Translations under genes and position numbers: made by a program | In this document: positions 1 through 10,931 of the stretch, piece by piece | Layout of the letters: every line of letters starts with the position of its first letter | Numbering within the stretch: the first letter of the stretch is position 1 | Notes under the pieces: model-generated | Database searches by the model: none | The model's input: only the letters and a program-made list of their open reading frames with translations | Told to the model about the DNA's origin: nothing | Origin: Limnoperna fortunei | Taxonomy: Eukaryota > Mollusca > Bivalvia > Mytilida > Modiolidae | Direction of reading: 5' to 3' | NCBI GenBank assembly: GCA_944474755.1 | Contig: OX104115.1 | Span: 54,874,648-54,938,647, forward strand | Length of the DNA stretch: 64,000 nt

Positions 1-1309
1 TTCCTCTGCATCTTTTCTAGTTGTTCTATTTCATATTGCCTACATTTCATTAAGCCCATATATCATTCCTGCTAGTCCAAACCAAACTTAAAATACTCAA
101 CAAATAAGCAGAGCTAAGTTAGTGATGAAAACCCCGCATAACATTGCGGTAGCAATAATAATAGGCCGACCGCCGTTCGTTGCCACTCGAGAAAAGCCGA
201 GCGATCACGAATCGGTTACGATAAAAAAAGAAAAAAATATGCAAGATAATGGGAATTTAACTGTTTTAAAAGGAAAGTCGCATTGATTTGTGTATGTTTA
301 TCATAAAATGTGTATCATAAAACTTAAACGGAGAAAAACGGAAAAAACAAGTGAGAAAAGGAGAACAATTTTAATCTTTTCCTGCTTACTGACAAGGTTC
401 ACATCAACTATCTTACCGCGTAGAATGATGCATCTAGAGATGCTTAGCATAGTGCATGCTTCATATGCTGACTCTGACCTATATTTTGCGGTTGCCTGAT
501 TTGGCTATCTAAACATTGTGTACTTATAATGAAGTGATGTTAATAAAAACAATACATAATAACATTAAAAAACAGTACGTATTTTTGTCCACGAAAAATA
601 AAGCTTAGAGACGGCTAGCTTTTTAGGAAAGTTAATACTTGTCAGAATTTAAACTTCAAGGAAATAATAATAAATATGGGGAATACCACTCGATCACACT
701 AAGTCATACTCTTTCCGCTGTACAGTTTGATTTTGATTGGACTTTAATTTTGACGACAAATGTATTCATTCGCAATCGTCGGTGAGGATGATATTGCTGT
801 CTTATTGGAAGATAACAACGCGAAATTCATGTAGTTTTACAGTATTTAGTATAATATAACACATACAGCTTGCAATTGAGGGTGGTATACCTGACTGAAA
901 AATAACATCCTTGATTCCGTCTCTGGCGGTATTCTTCCTACGTGTAGTAACCTAGTATACCACCCTCATCTTCATGCACTTGCCTCACCAAAATATTCTC
1001 AATGAAGTGTCACATTTTAAATTCTGTAGTTTGAATTGTTTTTCGGACATTTCGACGATAAGTCGGAGAATCGAGATGACCAATTTTAACAACTACAGTC
1101 ATTTTCCATTTTTCACTGAATAGCTCTATGAGATGCATGAAAAGGTGCATTGTCGTCTTTAAAGATGTTTCTAAATACTTTGTTATGCTCACAGTTCATC
1201 AAGTTTTATCAAAGTGCCGATGCCGTCGAATATAATGCATCTCTACAAAATAACTGCAAGTCGATGACCGCCCATCAAACTATCACAGTCTGGTCTCCAA
1301 ATTTCATTA

Positions 1310-1455
1310 GCTGTTCTCGGTGCCCTGGGACAATACTGGATGGGTTCCAGTGCTCGACCCACAGAGCAGCGCAGCGCGTCACCGGGTGGCGGATAGTGCA
1401 GATCCTCTCGTTGGCGTTGTCAGGTCATAATACGGAAAGCCTGGCCTCTTCTTTT
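1310..1455 (+). repeat. Dispersed repeat fragment related to 55265-55545
   Basis: Shares ordered blocks with the better preserved copy at 55265-55545: GGTTCCAGTGCT, ACAGAGCAGC, then GTTGTCAGGTCATAATACGG and AGCCTGGCC. The short open frame running through it is part of the repeat, not a gene. The second duplicate holds it at 12241-12386. Confidence 0.6.
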
Positions 1456-2689
1456 TTATTGGATTATTTTTCTTTTTCAGTGTAAGCAAAAACGATTTCA
1501 TTATACAGCGTTCTGTTTCTTCATTCAATTTATCTTGTCTTTCGACATACCTATGATGTTTATAAGTTTGCCTCAATATTTCAAATTCACTGTATTTAAG
1601 AAATGGTCCTTGGCATTTATCATTAATTATGAACTATTTTAACAAAAACACCTATATAGATTAATATATGCAATATTTGTACATGGTCCAAAAATATAAA
1701 TTGTTTTGATATTATTTTTATGATGAAACAATACATTTCAGATAAAAAAAGAGCATTCGGTTGAAAATGTATAATCAAATATAAAAAATAAGTTAATTGA
1801 AGTTTGCTTGACGTCCAGCGAGCAACATTGTAGCTATATTCATTACAAGTCAACAAATAATTAATGTGAAAACAAAACCAGAGCAAAGTTAATATATTTG
1901 TTCTAGTTACCCTCATATGCTCGTAGTAATTACAGAGATATATCATGTTGGGAGAGGTATTTGTGAAAAATACCCTCCTAGACTGATATATCTGTTCAAG
2001 ACAAAGTGTTTTCCGTCTATACTTTACAGTTTTTTATCATAAGGTGCAGACGTCTTCAATAAATATGCAGAAGGTTCATTTAATCCTTTTGATTAGGTAA
2101 TTTTGCACAGAAATATACAATTGTATATTTCAGTTGCATACTATGCATGTTTTACAATATGTTTCCACTGCAAGTTATTTTCTCGACCCACCTGTGATAT
2201 GTCAAGACAAGACACCGTTACCAGGAACATCATTGGTGTCATTTCTGGATCTGTGATAAACTCCCGGACATAGGTTCAAATCGTCTCCGTTCCATATCAC
2301 CTCTTCCAACCCCAATTTCAAGATCGTACTACTTGTTAATCTCTTATTAAAGACATCTTATGTATGGTATTATTTGCGTTGTACATACATATATGACATA
2401 TATTTTTGCTTTTTAAAATAAATATTTTCAAACTATCATGGACGCCACTTCTTTGTAACCGACGATTTGATATGTTAATCACGCTACACTAAAACATTTA
2501 CTGAAGCACAATTTCCGTACTCCAGCAACGTTTCTAGAAATCTAGAACAATACCTAACTGAGAACAATTTGACCAACTTTGGATTACAATAGCACCCTAA
2601 CCCAATTTTAAATGAATATGGATAATCGACCTCGATATTTATAATTAGTAAAATCCGATATTTTTAAACACTTTCACAGGAACTATACT

Positions 2690-2960
2690 ATTGGGTTCCA
2701 AATTGTCGACCTAAGAGCTGCCAAGCACGTTCCTCGTTGGCGGAGAGGGGAAGGCGTCTCGTTTAATAATACGGAAAACCATAATGCGTAACGTGTTAGG
2801 AGAGTGCCACACTCCTGTGAAGATAAGGACAAATTTAGTTTATTTCAAAAAGAGTAGGCTTAATGTCAAAAGACTTAAATTGTCCGTCCCTATCCATTAC
2901 TTCGGACTTTTTTCCAGTGCCATTCAGAATCGTTTTCGAATTGGTCTATTCCTTTTCCCT
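2690..2960 (+). repeat. Second diverged fragment of the same dispersed repeat
   Basis: Aligns with the right half of 55265-55545: both hold AATACGGA, a GAGTGCC..ACT block, and a segment ending in TTATTTTTTCC or TTTTTTCC. Both small open frames at 2784-3065 run through it and are not supported as genes. The matching position in the second duplicate is 13621-13891. Confidence 0.5.
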
Positions 2961-3283
2961 GAATCATTTTTTGGACATTCTGTTTGGACATTCTTGTCAG
3001 CGGAAATATTGTTCTCTGATCTATCAATCAATCAATCGAATGCATCACTGTTTATAATCTATTAGTAGCCTTTGTTATTTTCCTAACCAATAAGCGTGCT
3101 AATTACAAATTATTGTGTGAGTAAAATTTAATTAATTAATAAAATGTATTAATACGAATTTGTAAGTGTTCAAAGGTATGATTGTGAGGTGGAATATTTA
3201 AGTTATTGTTGCAAACATGTTTCTAAAAAATTACAATTTTAGTCTTATCTGTATTTCATCAAGGTACATAAGTAAAACAGAGA

Positions 3284-3734
3284 TAGATCCATATTTTTGC
3301 AACCGCGAAACTTTTTCCTGGACTGAAACACTTTCTTTACTTCAGGGAAGCCACCATTAACGACTTTAGGCAGTAAATTTTCTGTAATTAATGGGTACAA
3401 CGTAAAAATTAAAACTTTGCTTTGTATGTGAAGGAAATAATATTTAAATCCTAATTTTTAATTATTATTAATTATAATTAATTATTTTTTGTAAAATTGA
3501 GTTTTAATCAAATTGTTTACATTTCTAGCACATCTCTGTTGATAAAGGGACGTAACCCAATGACATAAGCCATGAGCTCTTCCTCTTGCAATTTCCGAAT
3601 AATTTTCCTCTGGTTCCGATTTCGCGTTTTACTTTTGGATTTACTGCGCCACAGTCGTTAATGGTGGCTTCACTGAAGTAAAGAAAGTGTTTCAGTCCAA
3701 GAAAAAGTTTCGCGGTTGCCAAATTATGGATCTA
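3284..3734. mobile_element. MITE-like element with ~95-bp terminal inverted repeats (copy 1)
   Basis: The left arm (3284-3377) and right arm (3640-3734) are reverse complements with few mismatches. Both read, from the outside, TAGATCCATA, then CAACCGCGAAACTTTTTC, then a shared stretch through GCCACCATTAACGACT. About 260 bp lies between the arms and has no convincing coding content. This fits a non-autonomous DNA transposon or foldback element. No target-site duplication was established. Confidence 0.8.
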
Positions 3735-4143
3735 TTGAAGGAATCGATGTCATAATCTTAAAGAATAAATGTCCGTGAGTACGTAGAACACCTACAATCA
3801 TGTTGTCAGTGCAAATTCTCAAAGCAAACTCAACAACAAAGGTAGGGGGGTAGGAATTGTTTACTTTTGCGTTAGACTCCTTCGCTCACTTCGTTCGCGA
3901 CAATACTTTTTTTTCGTTTTCTGGCCATATTTCGACCCAAATGATATGGGGTCAAATTCCTGTGGACAAATTGAGTGTGTATTATAAAGGTGGATTTATG
4001 TATAGAAGCCGATAAGGGTCATTAAAAAATTTAATACATGAACATAATTTTGCGTGTTTTTGTCTAAAACAACTTTCAGGTCACGATAAATCGCAACAGT
4101 ACTAAAATTTCATAAAAATATGGAGATTTTTGTCCGCTGCAAG

Positions 4144-4510
4144 GTGGTCAAGAGGAATCCCATATCAACCTGGTTCTTCTCTAAAAACAGATTAGTAAGT
4201 ACAATTGTGTGGTAATATAAGTATAAATTTTAATTCAATAAATAAATAAATATCAATTTCAAACTAGTAGTTACCAGGTCGATATTGGATTCCCCTTGAC
4301 TAATATGGGTTTTGATTTGCAATAGAATGGATATAACGGATCTTACATCTAGTTCGGCTTTATTGGGATTTACTATATAATGGATCCTAGTTTGTCTGTC
4401 GTCCTCTTCGTATTGCAATATAATGGATCCATATATCTAGTTCAGATTTGTTCCCTACATATTTGCAATAGGATAGATCCTTATATATCTAGTTTGGCTT
4501 TGTCTCCTTT
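4144..4510. repeat. Small foldback followed by ~50-bp tandem repeats (copy 1)
   Basis: About 4144-4175 and 4270-4302 are inverted copies sharing GTCAAG.GGAATCC and ATATC.ACCTGGT. Immediately right, four imperfect units of about 50 bp start near 4317, 4370, 4413 and 4463, each carrying ATAATGGATCC or a close variant. Recurs at 15075-15441. Confidence 0.6.
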
Positions 4511-4718
4511 TAGGACCAATTCATTATAAAGATCAGTTGAGGATAGCAAGGATAGCAAGGCCTCTTGAGTGTCTTGTAGTCAGCTCAGTAAACAATTCCC
4601 CCTTGAGTTATAATGGAATACAAATGTCTGACATTTAAAATTAGATAATATAATTATTGTTTCGACAGCAACCGGTATGTCCAGATGTAAGTATTTCGCT
4701 CTGGTGATACTCTTATTA

Positions 4719-4820
4719 ATCGTTATTTCGACTAGCTATGTCGTAATTAGGACGTTTCTGTTGTTATTACGACATAACTACATCGTTATTACGACATATT
4801 AGATCGTTATTACGACCGAG
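4719..4820. repeat. Short tandem repeat, ~21-bp unit CGTTATTACGACAT (copy 1)
   Basis: About five units with a 20-22 bp period; the core CGTTATTACGAC is nearly perfect in the last three. Recurs at 15650-15751. Confidence 0.75.
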
Positions 4821-6370
4821 TTTTTTTTTAAATGGCCATTGTTGACTTCCGTAATTACTTACTCTAGGCATTAGTGATGTTTGGCTAGCTCAGAGTGCAA
4901 TTTACAGTGTATCTTTTCTAGTAATTTAAAAAGGGGAGAGTTTTTAATGTAGCAAAGCAAGATGCTTCATCTCTAGAAGGGTCTAGCACATACTGTATAA
5001 GTATTTAGTGGCAACAGTTTGTTTACAGCCTGCTTTGTATATGTAGTATAAATGCAAACTTAGATTATCGTCACATAATTTTGCTATTAATACATAAATA
5101 GAGACGAAAAGTAAAAGTGTTTGCTAATATTGTCAAAATGATATTGAGGATGATTTTTTATTTCATTTCTATTTGTCCTTTTTTAAAATTTACTTTGTCA
5201 ATTGGTGAAACCGTATTATTGGAAAACCCCATCTGTATGTAAGCTTGTCCAGTTACTTAATGCCATCAGGGAATTGTGTAACCTCGGTAAATACATAAAT
5301 TGAGAGATGGTATCTGGACGAGTCGACCATACTCCGTTTCGTCCATTGGTCAAGTCGGCCATACTACCATTAAAACATGTTCATATTGTCAATAGTTTAC
5401 AATATTTAAGTAAATATTTTTTAGCTTAAAACAAACAACGTCAAAAAGCAAACGACTTTAATTTCACTATTTACAATTATGTATTTTAGTCAGTATACTA
5501 TAAAGAACTTCTTGTTGTGTTTGTACAGGAACCATTAAATCAACTAAATCAGCAATATACATTAAATTGTCCACCTTTCGCATAAAACCATGGCCGAAAC
5601 GTACTATGACCGAAATGGCTCTAGATGATGTGGTACTTTTGCCGAAACGTCTCGAAAGCTTGAGAGATATATGTTATTTACAAATTATTCATGTTTTCCT
5701 TTGTAGTTGTGAACTTCGGTACGTTGCTTCATTTTGTTTTTTTTCAAACAGAACATATGTTTTGTAAAAACAATGTTCTGAACAGACCTCAGACATATAC
5801 AGAATGATGAAAAAATCGTGTAAAAGAGTAAAGGGTATACGCTTATATATTAAAGTAAATCAAAAGATACAGAGACGTACTCACAGAACGAACTTCAAGT
5901 GTGATTTTACAAATAATTAAATAAACAGTAGACTCTTTTTGCAGTGCAAAGGATGGTCATATCATTCAGGTTTATGTAAAATATAAAAGATCAAAAAATC
6001 CAAGCATTTAAATAAATAACGCTTCCGTCTGTTGGCGAAAGATAACCGAAAAATTGTGTATCATTGAGGGCAGATCCAGGAATTTATAAAAAGAGACAGA
6101 GGTCGTAAAATCAGCTAGGTTCGTTAGAGTAAGAGTCAAAGCCCGATTAATTTTGTGTGTTGAAAAGTTGGTTTTAATTTATTTGACACCTTAGATTTGG
6201 AACCTCAATGCAACATGTCTACTTTAATAAAGACACACATTACAACAAGTATCTAGGCACAAATGTCTCAAATTCATTATTGTAAAAATTGAATATGAAA
6301 TTTAATACTGAGCAGCAACAAATTAATGGATCACAGACTATCATGGCGTCTTTAAACTAGATGCTCCCAG
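4821..6370. other. Non-coding stretch, nothing recognised
   Basis: AT-rich sequence with no domain-bearing frame, RNA gene or clear repeat. The small frame at 5567-5767 has no recognisable features. The equivalent in copy 2 is 15752-17301. Confidence 0.5.
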
Positions 6371-7342
6371 GAGCCTGTACCGCTCACATGAACCTGAAAA
6401 TAAACAACCCTTTTTTTCCAGCTTTTCTTTCCTATAAGGAATTATCCAACACTTCTGCAAAGGTCATTAATTTTGACATTTTAAGGGAAATAACTCCTAT
6501 AAGGAGGAGCTTTTGATGCTTAGTGGGAGGGGAGGATCACTTCAAATTTGCTGTACCTGTTATACTTTTTTAACTATCAGCCGAAAACTCTTGACCCCAC
6601 CTTTTCTATTTTAAACCAACGTAGCTATGTAGGTAGTCAGCTGTCATGATTTGCACAATTTTGGTAGAGGACATCCTAAAGATTTTTTAAAATCAATTAA
6701 AATTGATTAAAAAATGTTCAAGGAGAATTATTCCTAAACGGTTCATCAGACAATCTTGACCCTAAGTCATTTTAGTAGCCCTCATAGAGCAGAACTATAA
6801 AGCAATGCTAACTTTTTCTCTAGTTCTAATAATTTTCAAGATTTTGAGGCAAAAATCATCAATTTCGACAATTAAAGGGCAATAACTCCTACAAGGAGTC
6901 ATCATACAACTTCGACTTAATGGAGTGTTTGGTAGGGCTTTTGATGCCGATGAAGGCATGTTTGTTCGGTTTTCCTGTATCTGTTATACTTTTTGAACTA
7001 TAAGCCAAAAACTGTATTGTGACCTCCCCCCCCCCCCGGTTCTATTTTAAGCCATGGCGGCCATGTTGGTTAATCTGCGGCAATGGTTTGTGCAAACTTG
7101 GTTGAGGACATTTGACAAATGATGTGTACAAAGATTCAAAGCAGTACTTTCAGTGGTTTCAGAGGAGAAGATTTTTAAACAATCAATTAAAACCGAATAA
7201 AAAAAACAGTTCAAGAAGAATAAGTCTTAAACGGTTAATCAGACAATCTTGACTCAAAAGCTTTTTTGTAGCTCTGATAGACGGACGGACGACGACGACG
7301 ACGGACGCCAGGTGATGGCAATAGCTCACCTGACCCAAAGGG
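6371..7342. mobile_element. Repeat element with AGCTCACCTGACCC end (copy 1)
   Basis: The right end carries a GACGGACGGACGACGACGACG run, then GCCAGGTGATGGCAATAGCTCACCTGACCC. The mirror image of this arrangement opens the element at 38012-39508, so both belong to one family in opposite orientations. Inside, two similar sub-blocks (about 6640-6790 and 7080-7290) share TTCAAG.AGAAT, AAACGGTT.ATCAGACAATCTTGAC and a polypurine lead. The left boundary is uncertain. Recurs at 17302-18273. Confidence 0.6.
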
Positions 7343-7447
7343 GGCTTGTTCTCTAAACGCCCCCTCCCTACTGGATCAGCCCTGATAAAAAAACAATTAT
7401 GCCCCTAAATCTGTGTAAAGTGCATTTTTGGAACTTATTATTGAATA

Positions 7448-7611
7448 ATGCTTAATGCCGCTCTCAACAATTTTTCAGTTTATCGTGGAGTCGAGGAGGC
7501 CAGAGAAAACCCCAAACCTCGAGCTCATCCTGCCTGCAATGAGACTCGAACGAACCCGCAACCTTGGTGTTGACAGGCACGTGATTAATAGTAGATGACT
7601 GACTACCCTAT
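7448..7611 (-). mobile_element. tRNA-derived SINE, truncated, minus strand (copy 1)
   Basis: Read on the minus strand it matches the SINE at 9930-10190: a B-box-like GGTTGCGGGTTCG, a CTACTATTAATCACGTG block, a GGGGTTTTCTC block, and a tail with CTGAAAAATTGTTGAGAG followed by a CGGCATTAA end. The tRNA-like head is incomplete. Recurs at 18379-18542. Confidence 0.8.
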
Positions 7612-8806
7612 ATTTTTTAGACATAAGTTACTAGTTAAGAAACAACACTCATGACCATTGCTTAATACATATTCTTATGTACGCAGGGAGATACAAAAAA
7701 CTAAAAAAACTGGCTGCAATGCTTACCAATTGATGCCCTCCGTTTCCGTATGGCCAAGTCCATGTTTCAAATAAAGGAAACCGTAAGATCATACCGATCA
7801 ACATGTAAACTATCAGTTCTACTGGTTAAAAGATTTCGTGAAAGTTTAATTAAATTTAACGCAGTGGTAAACAAAAACAATTACTGTAATTCTGATTAAT
7901 ACTATAATGTTAAATCACGTGTGTTAAATATTAATTCATCAAGACTTAGGAAAACGTAAAAGGAAGCATGTATTTCAGTGGCGGATTCGGATGGGGTGGA
8001 GAGGACGTTCGACCCACCCCCCCCCCCCCTCCAAAAACGGGAAACGAAAGTGAAAGTGGGCGAAAAAACGAGAAAAAAACAGAGGAGAAAAGAAAGAGCG
8101 AGTAAGAGTGTCTTAAAAATGTTAAAATTTGTAGTCCTCAACACCCTCTAAATTGCATAAATCTCACCAGCCTCTGGGGGCTTACTCCGTAAATGCGCTG
8201 CGGTCCACAGAACCCTTGCATGAATTTCGCCCCCCCCCCATATCTAGACCGATTTTCTGAATCCGCACCTGTATTTCACTTATAAAACATACAAAAAGCA
8301 TTTGATAATGTATGTTTCGAACGTGATAATTATTGTTTAAAATGCACTAACTTGTACATGTAACTATTTTATTTGTTTATTTGTTTATTCCTATCGTGTG
8401 AACCTGTTTATAATTGTTGACATCGCCTTGACACTATGATCTATTTTTATCTTATGTACGTAGGTAAACATTGGAAATTTATTGGGTTTCTTGACAGGAT
8501 ATCTAAACAATAAAACTGCAATTGGTTAAGGGTAACAATAGAATTAAAAATTACAAATTTCAAATGTTAAAAATATAATAAAGATGGTTATTTAATTTTT
8601 AAATAGAGAAATAACGTTCATTTTTAATATTAGGACTTAGTTTAGTTTTCTGTTACCACACTACATTCATACAAATCTCATTAAAACATTTACATGGAGC
8701 AGAAAATCGAGAAGAAATAGTAGCGTTAATATCTGAATTTTGAAATCTGCAGTCCCCTTTTGTACTTTCGTTTTAATTGAGGAAATATTATTTTAATCTA
8801 TATAAA
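7612..8806. other. Upstream region of the B-box exon (copy 1), with poly-C runs
   Basis: No gene is seen. It holds two homopolymer C runs, at 8007-8019 (13 C) and 8230-8239 (10 C). The second differs in length between the duplicates (13 C at 19161). A promoter would be expected somewhere here if the exon at 8807 were a true first exon, but I see no convincing core promoter. The equivalent in copy 2 is 18543-19740. Confidence 0.5.
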
Positions 8807-9313
8807 ATGGCTATGTTGACGTGTAAAATATGCAAATTGGAATCGGGTTGATCTAATAATTGTTTGTAATAACTGTGGACTATCGAGCTGTGACATATGC
8901 CATATACAGCATAAACAGTCGTGTCAAACACTAAAGATAAACAAGTATCACATGTGTAAACTGCATGACTGCCAAGTGTATGGATATTGTTGCGAGTGTA
9001 TTCAAATAATTTGTGAACAGTGTTCGGACAATAATCATAAAGACCATAATATAGTAAGCCTAAGGGACGCATGGAAGAATATTAGAACAAATTTACATGG
9101 AGAAATCAACGAAATGGAAGCTAAGACAAATCATTTCAGCAAAGAATGTTGGAAAACACTGAAATCAGAGTCGTTCGAGCTAATATGTTTGTCTCAATAT
9201 TCTAATATTATGTGTCAACAATTCGAAACTGAAAAGCAGCGTATGAAGGATCGAATTTTGCCACCCACTATAGACGTACCAAATATAAGAAACCAGTTTC
9301 AGGCGTTGATCTT
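8807..9313 (+). pseudogene. First exon of gene A, tandem B-box, frameshifted (copy 1)
   Basis: A single exon starts at ATG 8807 (second ATG 8813) and ends at the splice donor GTAAGT at 9314. The reading frame opens with CKICK and stops at TGA 8849. One base over (frame of 8847 onward) it resumes with CNNCGLSSCDICHIQHKQSC, completing a first B-box-like zinc module. A textbook B-box2 follows: C-x2-H, x7, C-x2-C, x4, C-x2-C, x4, H-x2-H (starts MCKLHDC). About 70 helical residues then lead to the donor, leaving phase 2. The arrangement matches gene B exon 1 at 48883. A one-base insertion (or two-base loss) near 8846-8850 breaks it, identically in both copies. It could be a real pseudogene or a consensus error. 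Confidence 0.8.
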
Positions 9314-9505
9314 GTAAGTATATTAAACTGATATATATATATACATATATACTGTTCAAAAAGGAATTGAACTCTAATATAACTGAACTTAAAACTTCTA
9401 TACATAGCACTAACCATCCCCCACCTTGGGACACGCTGTGACTAGCCTTGCTCAAATATTCCAACAAAATGTTATCAAAATTACCAAGGTGACAAATTCA
9501 TTACA

Positions 9506-9559
9506 CCAGACGCGCGTTTCGTCTATTCAAGACTCATCAGTGGCGTTTAACTCTAAATG
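9506..9559 (+). repeat. ACGCGCGTTTCGTCTA repeat, first direct copy (copy 1)
   Basis: A 54-bp block containing ACGCGCGTTTCGTCTATTC and AGACTCATCAGTGGCG, repeated in the same orientation at 10236-10289. From memory it is a very common phrase in bivalve genomes. A diverged relative (AAGACTCATCAGTGGCGCTC) occurs at 56889-56908. In the second duplicate the pair lies at 20440-20493 and 21170-21223. Confidence 0.75.
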
Positions 9560-9929
9560 AAAAATTGTATTCTTCATAAGGAGATGGAATAATATAAGTC
9601 AACTGGGATCTTGTAAATACACTATACCGGTAGTTCAAAATATTATATAAATGGTCTAAAGAAAGCTACTAATCAGTACACTTATTTAGTATCGGATCGA
9701 CAAACATGACGATACAGCATAAACTAAAAAATAATAAACAAATCTAGCAGATTATGCAACTATACAAATGACGGTGTTTTTGTCAAAATTTTAGACACAA
9801 AACTGACGAACGAATGGCCTTAGTCATTGAGTGCCAATATAAATAAATAACGTAAACAATAAAAAAAATGTTGATATTGAATTTTCTCACTCAAACTGAA
9901 CTTAAAACTTCTATACATAGCACCAACCA

Positions 9930-10190
9930 GGGGGTCGGTGGCCGAGTGGTTAAGGTAGTTCGTCTACTATTGATCACGTGGTCTGTCAACACTGAGATTG
10001 CAGGTTCGATTCTCACTGCAGGCAGGATGTACTCGACTCCAATCTTAATTGACAAGGATTGCCAGTTTTCCTTCCGCAGGTCGGGGGTTTTCTCCGGGTA
10101 CTCCGGGTTCCTCCAATAAAAACTGGACGCCATGATATAGCTGAAAAATTGCTGAAAGTGGCGTTAAACACCATCAAACAAACAAACAAA
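9930..10190 (+). mobile_element. Full-length tRNA-derived SINE, V-SINE type, with target-site duplication (copy 1)
   Basis: The head is a Leu/Ser-like tRNA with A box TGGCCGAGTGG and B box GGTTCGATTC. The body includes CAAGGATTGCCAGTTTTC and CTCCGGGTACTCCGGGTT; the tail is GGCGTTAAACACCATC followed by CAAA repeats. A 15-bp direct repeat, ACATAGCACCAACCA, flanks it at 9915-9929 and 10191-10205, which marks a retroposition target site. From memory the body resembles the molluscan V-SINE RUDI; the family name needs a database comparison. It is non-autonomous and relies on a LINE for mobility. Confidence 0.88.
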
Positions 10191-10235
10191 ACATAGCACC
10201 AACCATCCCCCACCTGGGACGCACTGTTTATTACG

Positions 10236-10289
10236 CCAGACGCGCGTTTCGTCTATTCAAGACTCATCAGTGGCGTTTAACTCTAAATG
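10236..10289 (+). repeat. ACGCGCGTTTCGTCTA repeat, second direct copy (copy 1)
   Basis: Same 54-bp block as 9506-9559. Sequence upstream of both copies is also shared (CTATACATAGCAC.AACCA, then CCCCCACC..GGGAC), and the SINE at 9930 has inserted into the second of these. Confidence 0.75.
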
Positions 10290-10516
10290 CTTAAAAAATT
10301 CTTTATTAGGAGATGGAAAATTGTATTCTTCATTAGGAGATGGAATAATATAAGTCCACTGGAATACCTGTATTGTGTATTGTTTATGTTGTATCGTCAT
10401 GTTTGTCGATCCGATAATAAATAAGTGTACTTGTTAGTAGCTTTCTTTAGACCATATATATACGTTATATTCGGCTACAAATTAAGCCCAACACTGTTAG
10501 AATTAGATTTTTAACA

Positions 10517-10716
10517 NNNNNNNNNNNNNNNNNNNNNNNNNNNNNNNNNNNNNNNNNNNNNNNNNNNNNNNNNNNNNNNNNNNNNNNNNNNNNNNNNNNN
10601 NNNNNNNNNNNNNNNNNNNNNNNNNNNNNNNNNNNNNNNNNNNNNNNNNNNNNNNNNNNNNNNNNNNNNNNNNNNNNNNNNNNNNNNNNNNNNNNNNNNN
10701 NNNNNNNNNNNNNNNN
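10517..10716. other. Assembly gap (200 N)
   Basis: Exactly 200 N. The round number suggests a placeholder rather than a measured size. In the second copy the same left flank continues directly into a tRNA-like repeat at 21451, so the contig broke where a repeat begins. Confidence 0.99.
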
Positions 10717-10931
10717 AACTAGTTTAGCCCTTTCTGTAAAAAGTTCGTTGCTATTTCTGTTGAAGCAATGTTGTCTAATTAAGATATTATACTCTGCTGA
10801 TGATGGGCATCTGATTATATTCTTAAGGAGTGACAGTATATTATTAAGATCTATATACATCTGTATTGGAATTGCACCAACGAATAGGTAAACTGCGGTA
10901 TTTGAGGTTTTGTTTGGAAGGCATCAAGATT
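10717..10931. other. Single-copy flank left of the second duplicate
   Basis: These 215 bases lie between the gap and the start of matching sequence. No gene is seen. If the duplication is an artefact, the same sequence should also occur immediately left of window base 1. Confidence 0.7.

Larger units (their letters stand above)
1..3283. other. Non-coding stretch with dispersed-repeat fragments
   Basis: No credible gene. Short open frames here are AT-rich and without domains. Two pieces, about 1310-1455 and 2690-2960, belong to one dispersed repeat: they share the phrases GTTCCAGTGCT, CAGAGCAGC and GTCAGGTCATAATACGGA with 55265-55545. The same pieces recur in copy 2 at about 12241-12386 and 13621-13891. 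Confidence 0.5.
9646..10457. repeat. ~80-bp inverted repeat enclosing a SINE (copy 1)
   Basis: 9646-9725 and 10381-10457 are inverted copies sharing GGTCTAAAGAAAGCTACTAA, GTACACTTATTTA and ATCGGATCGACAAACATGAC. Between them lie the SINE at 9930-10190 and one ACGCGCGTTTCGTCTA copy. A third piece of the arm (ATAAATGGTCTAAAGAAAC) stands at 21572. The second duplicate has the pair at 20580-21391. Foldback DNA or a nested MITE is likely. Confidence 0.7.
1..10516. repeat. Copy 1 of a ~10.5-kb near-identical duplicated segment
   Basis: Every landmark here recurs in 10932-21450 at an offset of 10931, changing to 10934 after a poly-C run at 8230 (10 C here, 13 C in the other copy at 19161). By eye I found only three substitutions: 1028 A versus 11959 T, 7704 A versus 18635 G, and 9417 T versus 20351 C. 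The left end is the window edge, so the true boundary lies outside. The right end is the scaffold gap. Contents, left to right: dispersed-repeat fragments, a MITE-like inverted repeat, short tandem repeats, an AGCTCACCTGACC-end repeat, SINE copies and a B-box pseudo-exon. Such identity with a gap between the copies suggests haplotype or contig duplication in the assembly; a very recent real duplication is the alternative. Confidence 0.97.

Noticed and set aside
290..499. Small + strand open frame in copy 1 (repeated at 11221-11430)
   Set aside because: Low-complexity Lys-rich start, no domain, and no splice or promoter context. Its perfect recurrence is due only to the large duplication.
1150..1485. 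111-codon + strand open frame (and 12081-12416)
   Set aside because: It overlaps the dispersed repeat shared with 55265-55545 and has no protein features.
7902..8144. 80-codon minus-strand open frame with a hydrophobic N-terminus and poly-Gly
   Set aside because: The Gly run is only the poly-C tract read backwards. The hydrophobic stretch comes from AT-rich sequence, not a convincing signal peptide.
8788..9072. Minus-strand open frame opposite the B-box exon
   Set aside because: Shadow of the Cys-rich coding frame on the + strand.
9941..10020. Possible tRNA-Leu/Ser gene
   Set aside because: Pol III A and B boxes are present but it continues into a SINE body with a target-site duplication. 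It is a SINE head, not a tRNA gene.
10465..10860. 131-codon minus-strand open frame
   Set aside because: It runs through 200 N, so it is an artefact of the gap.
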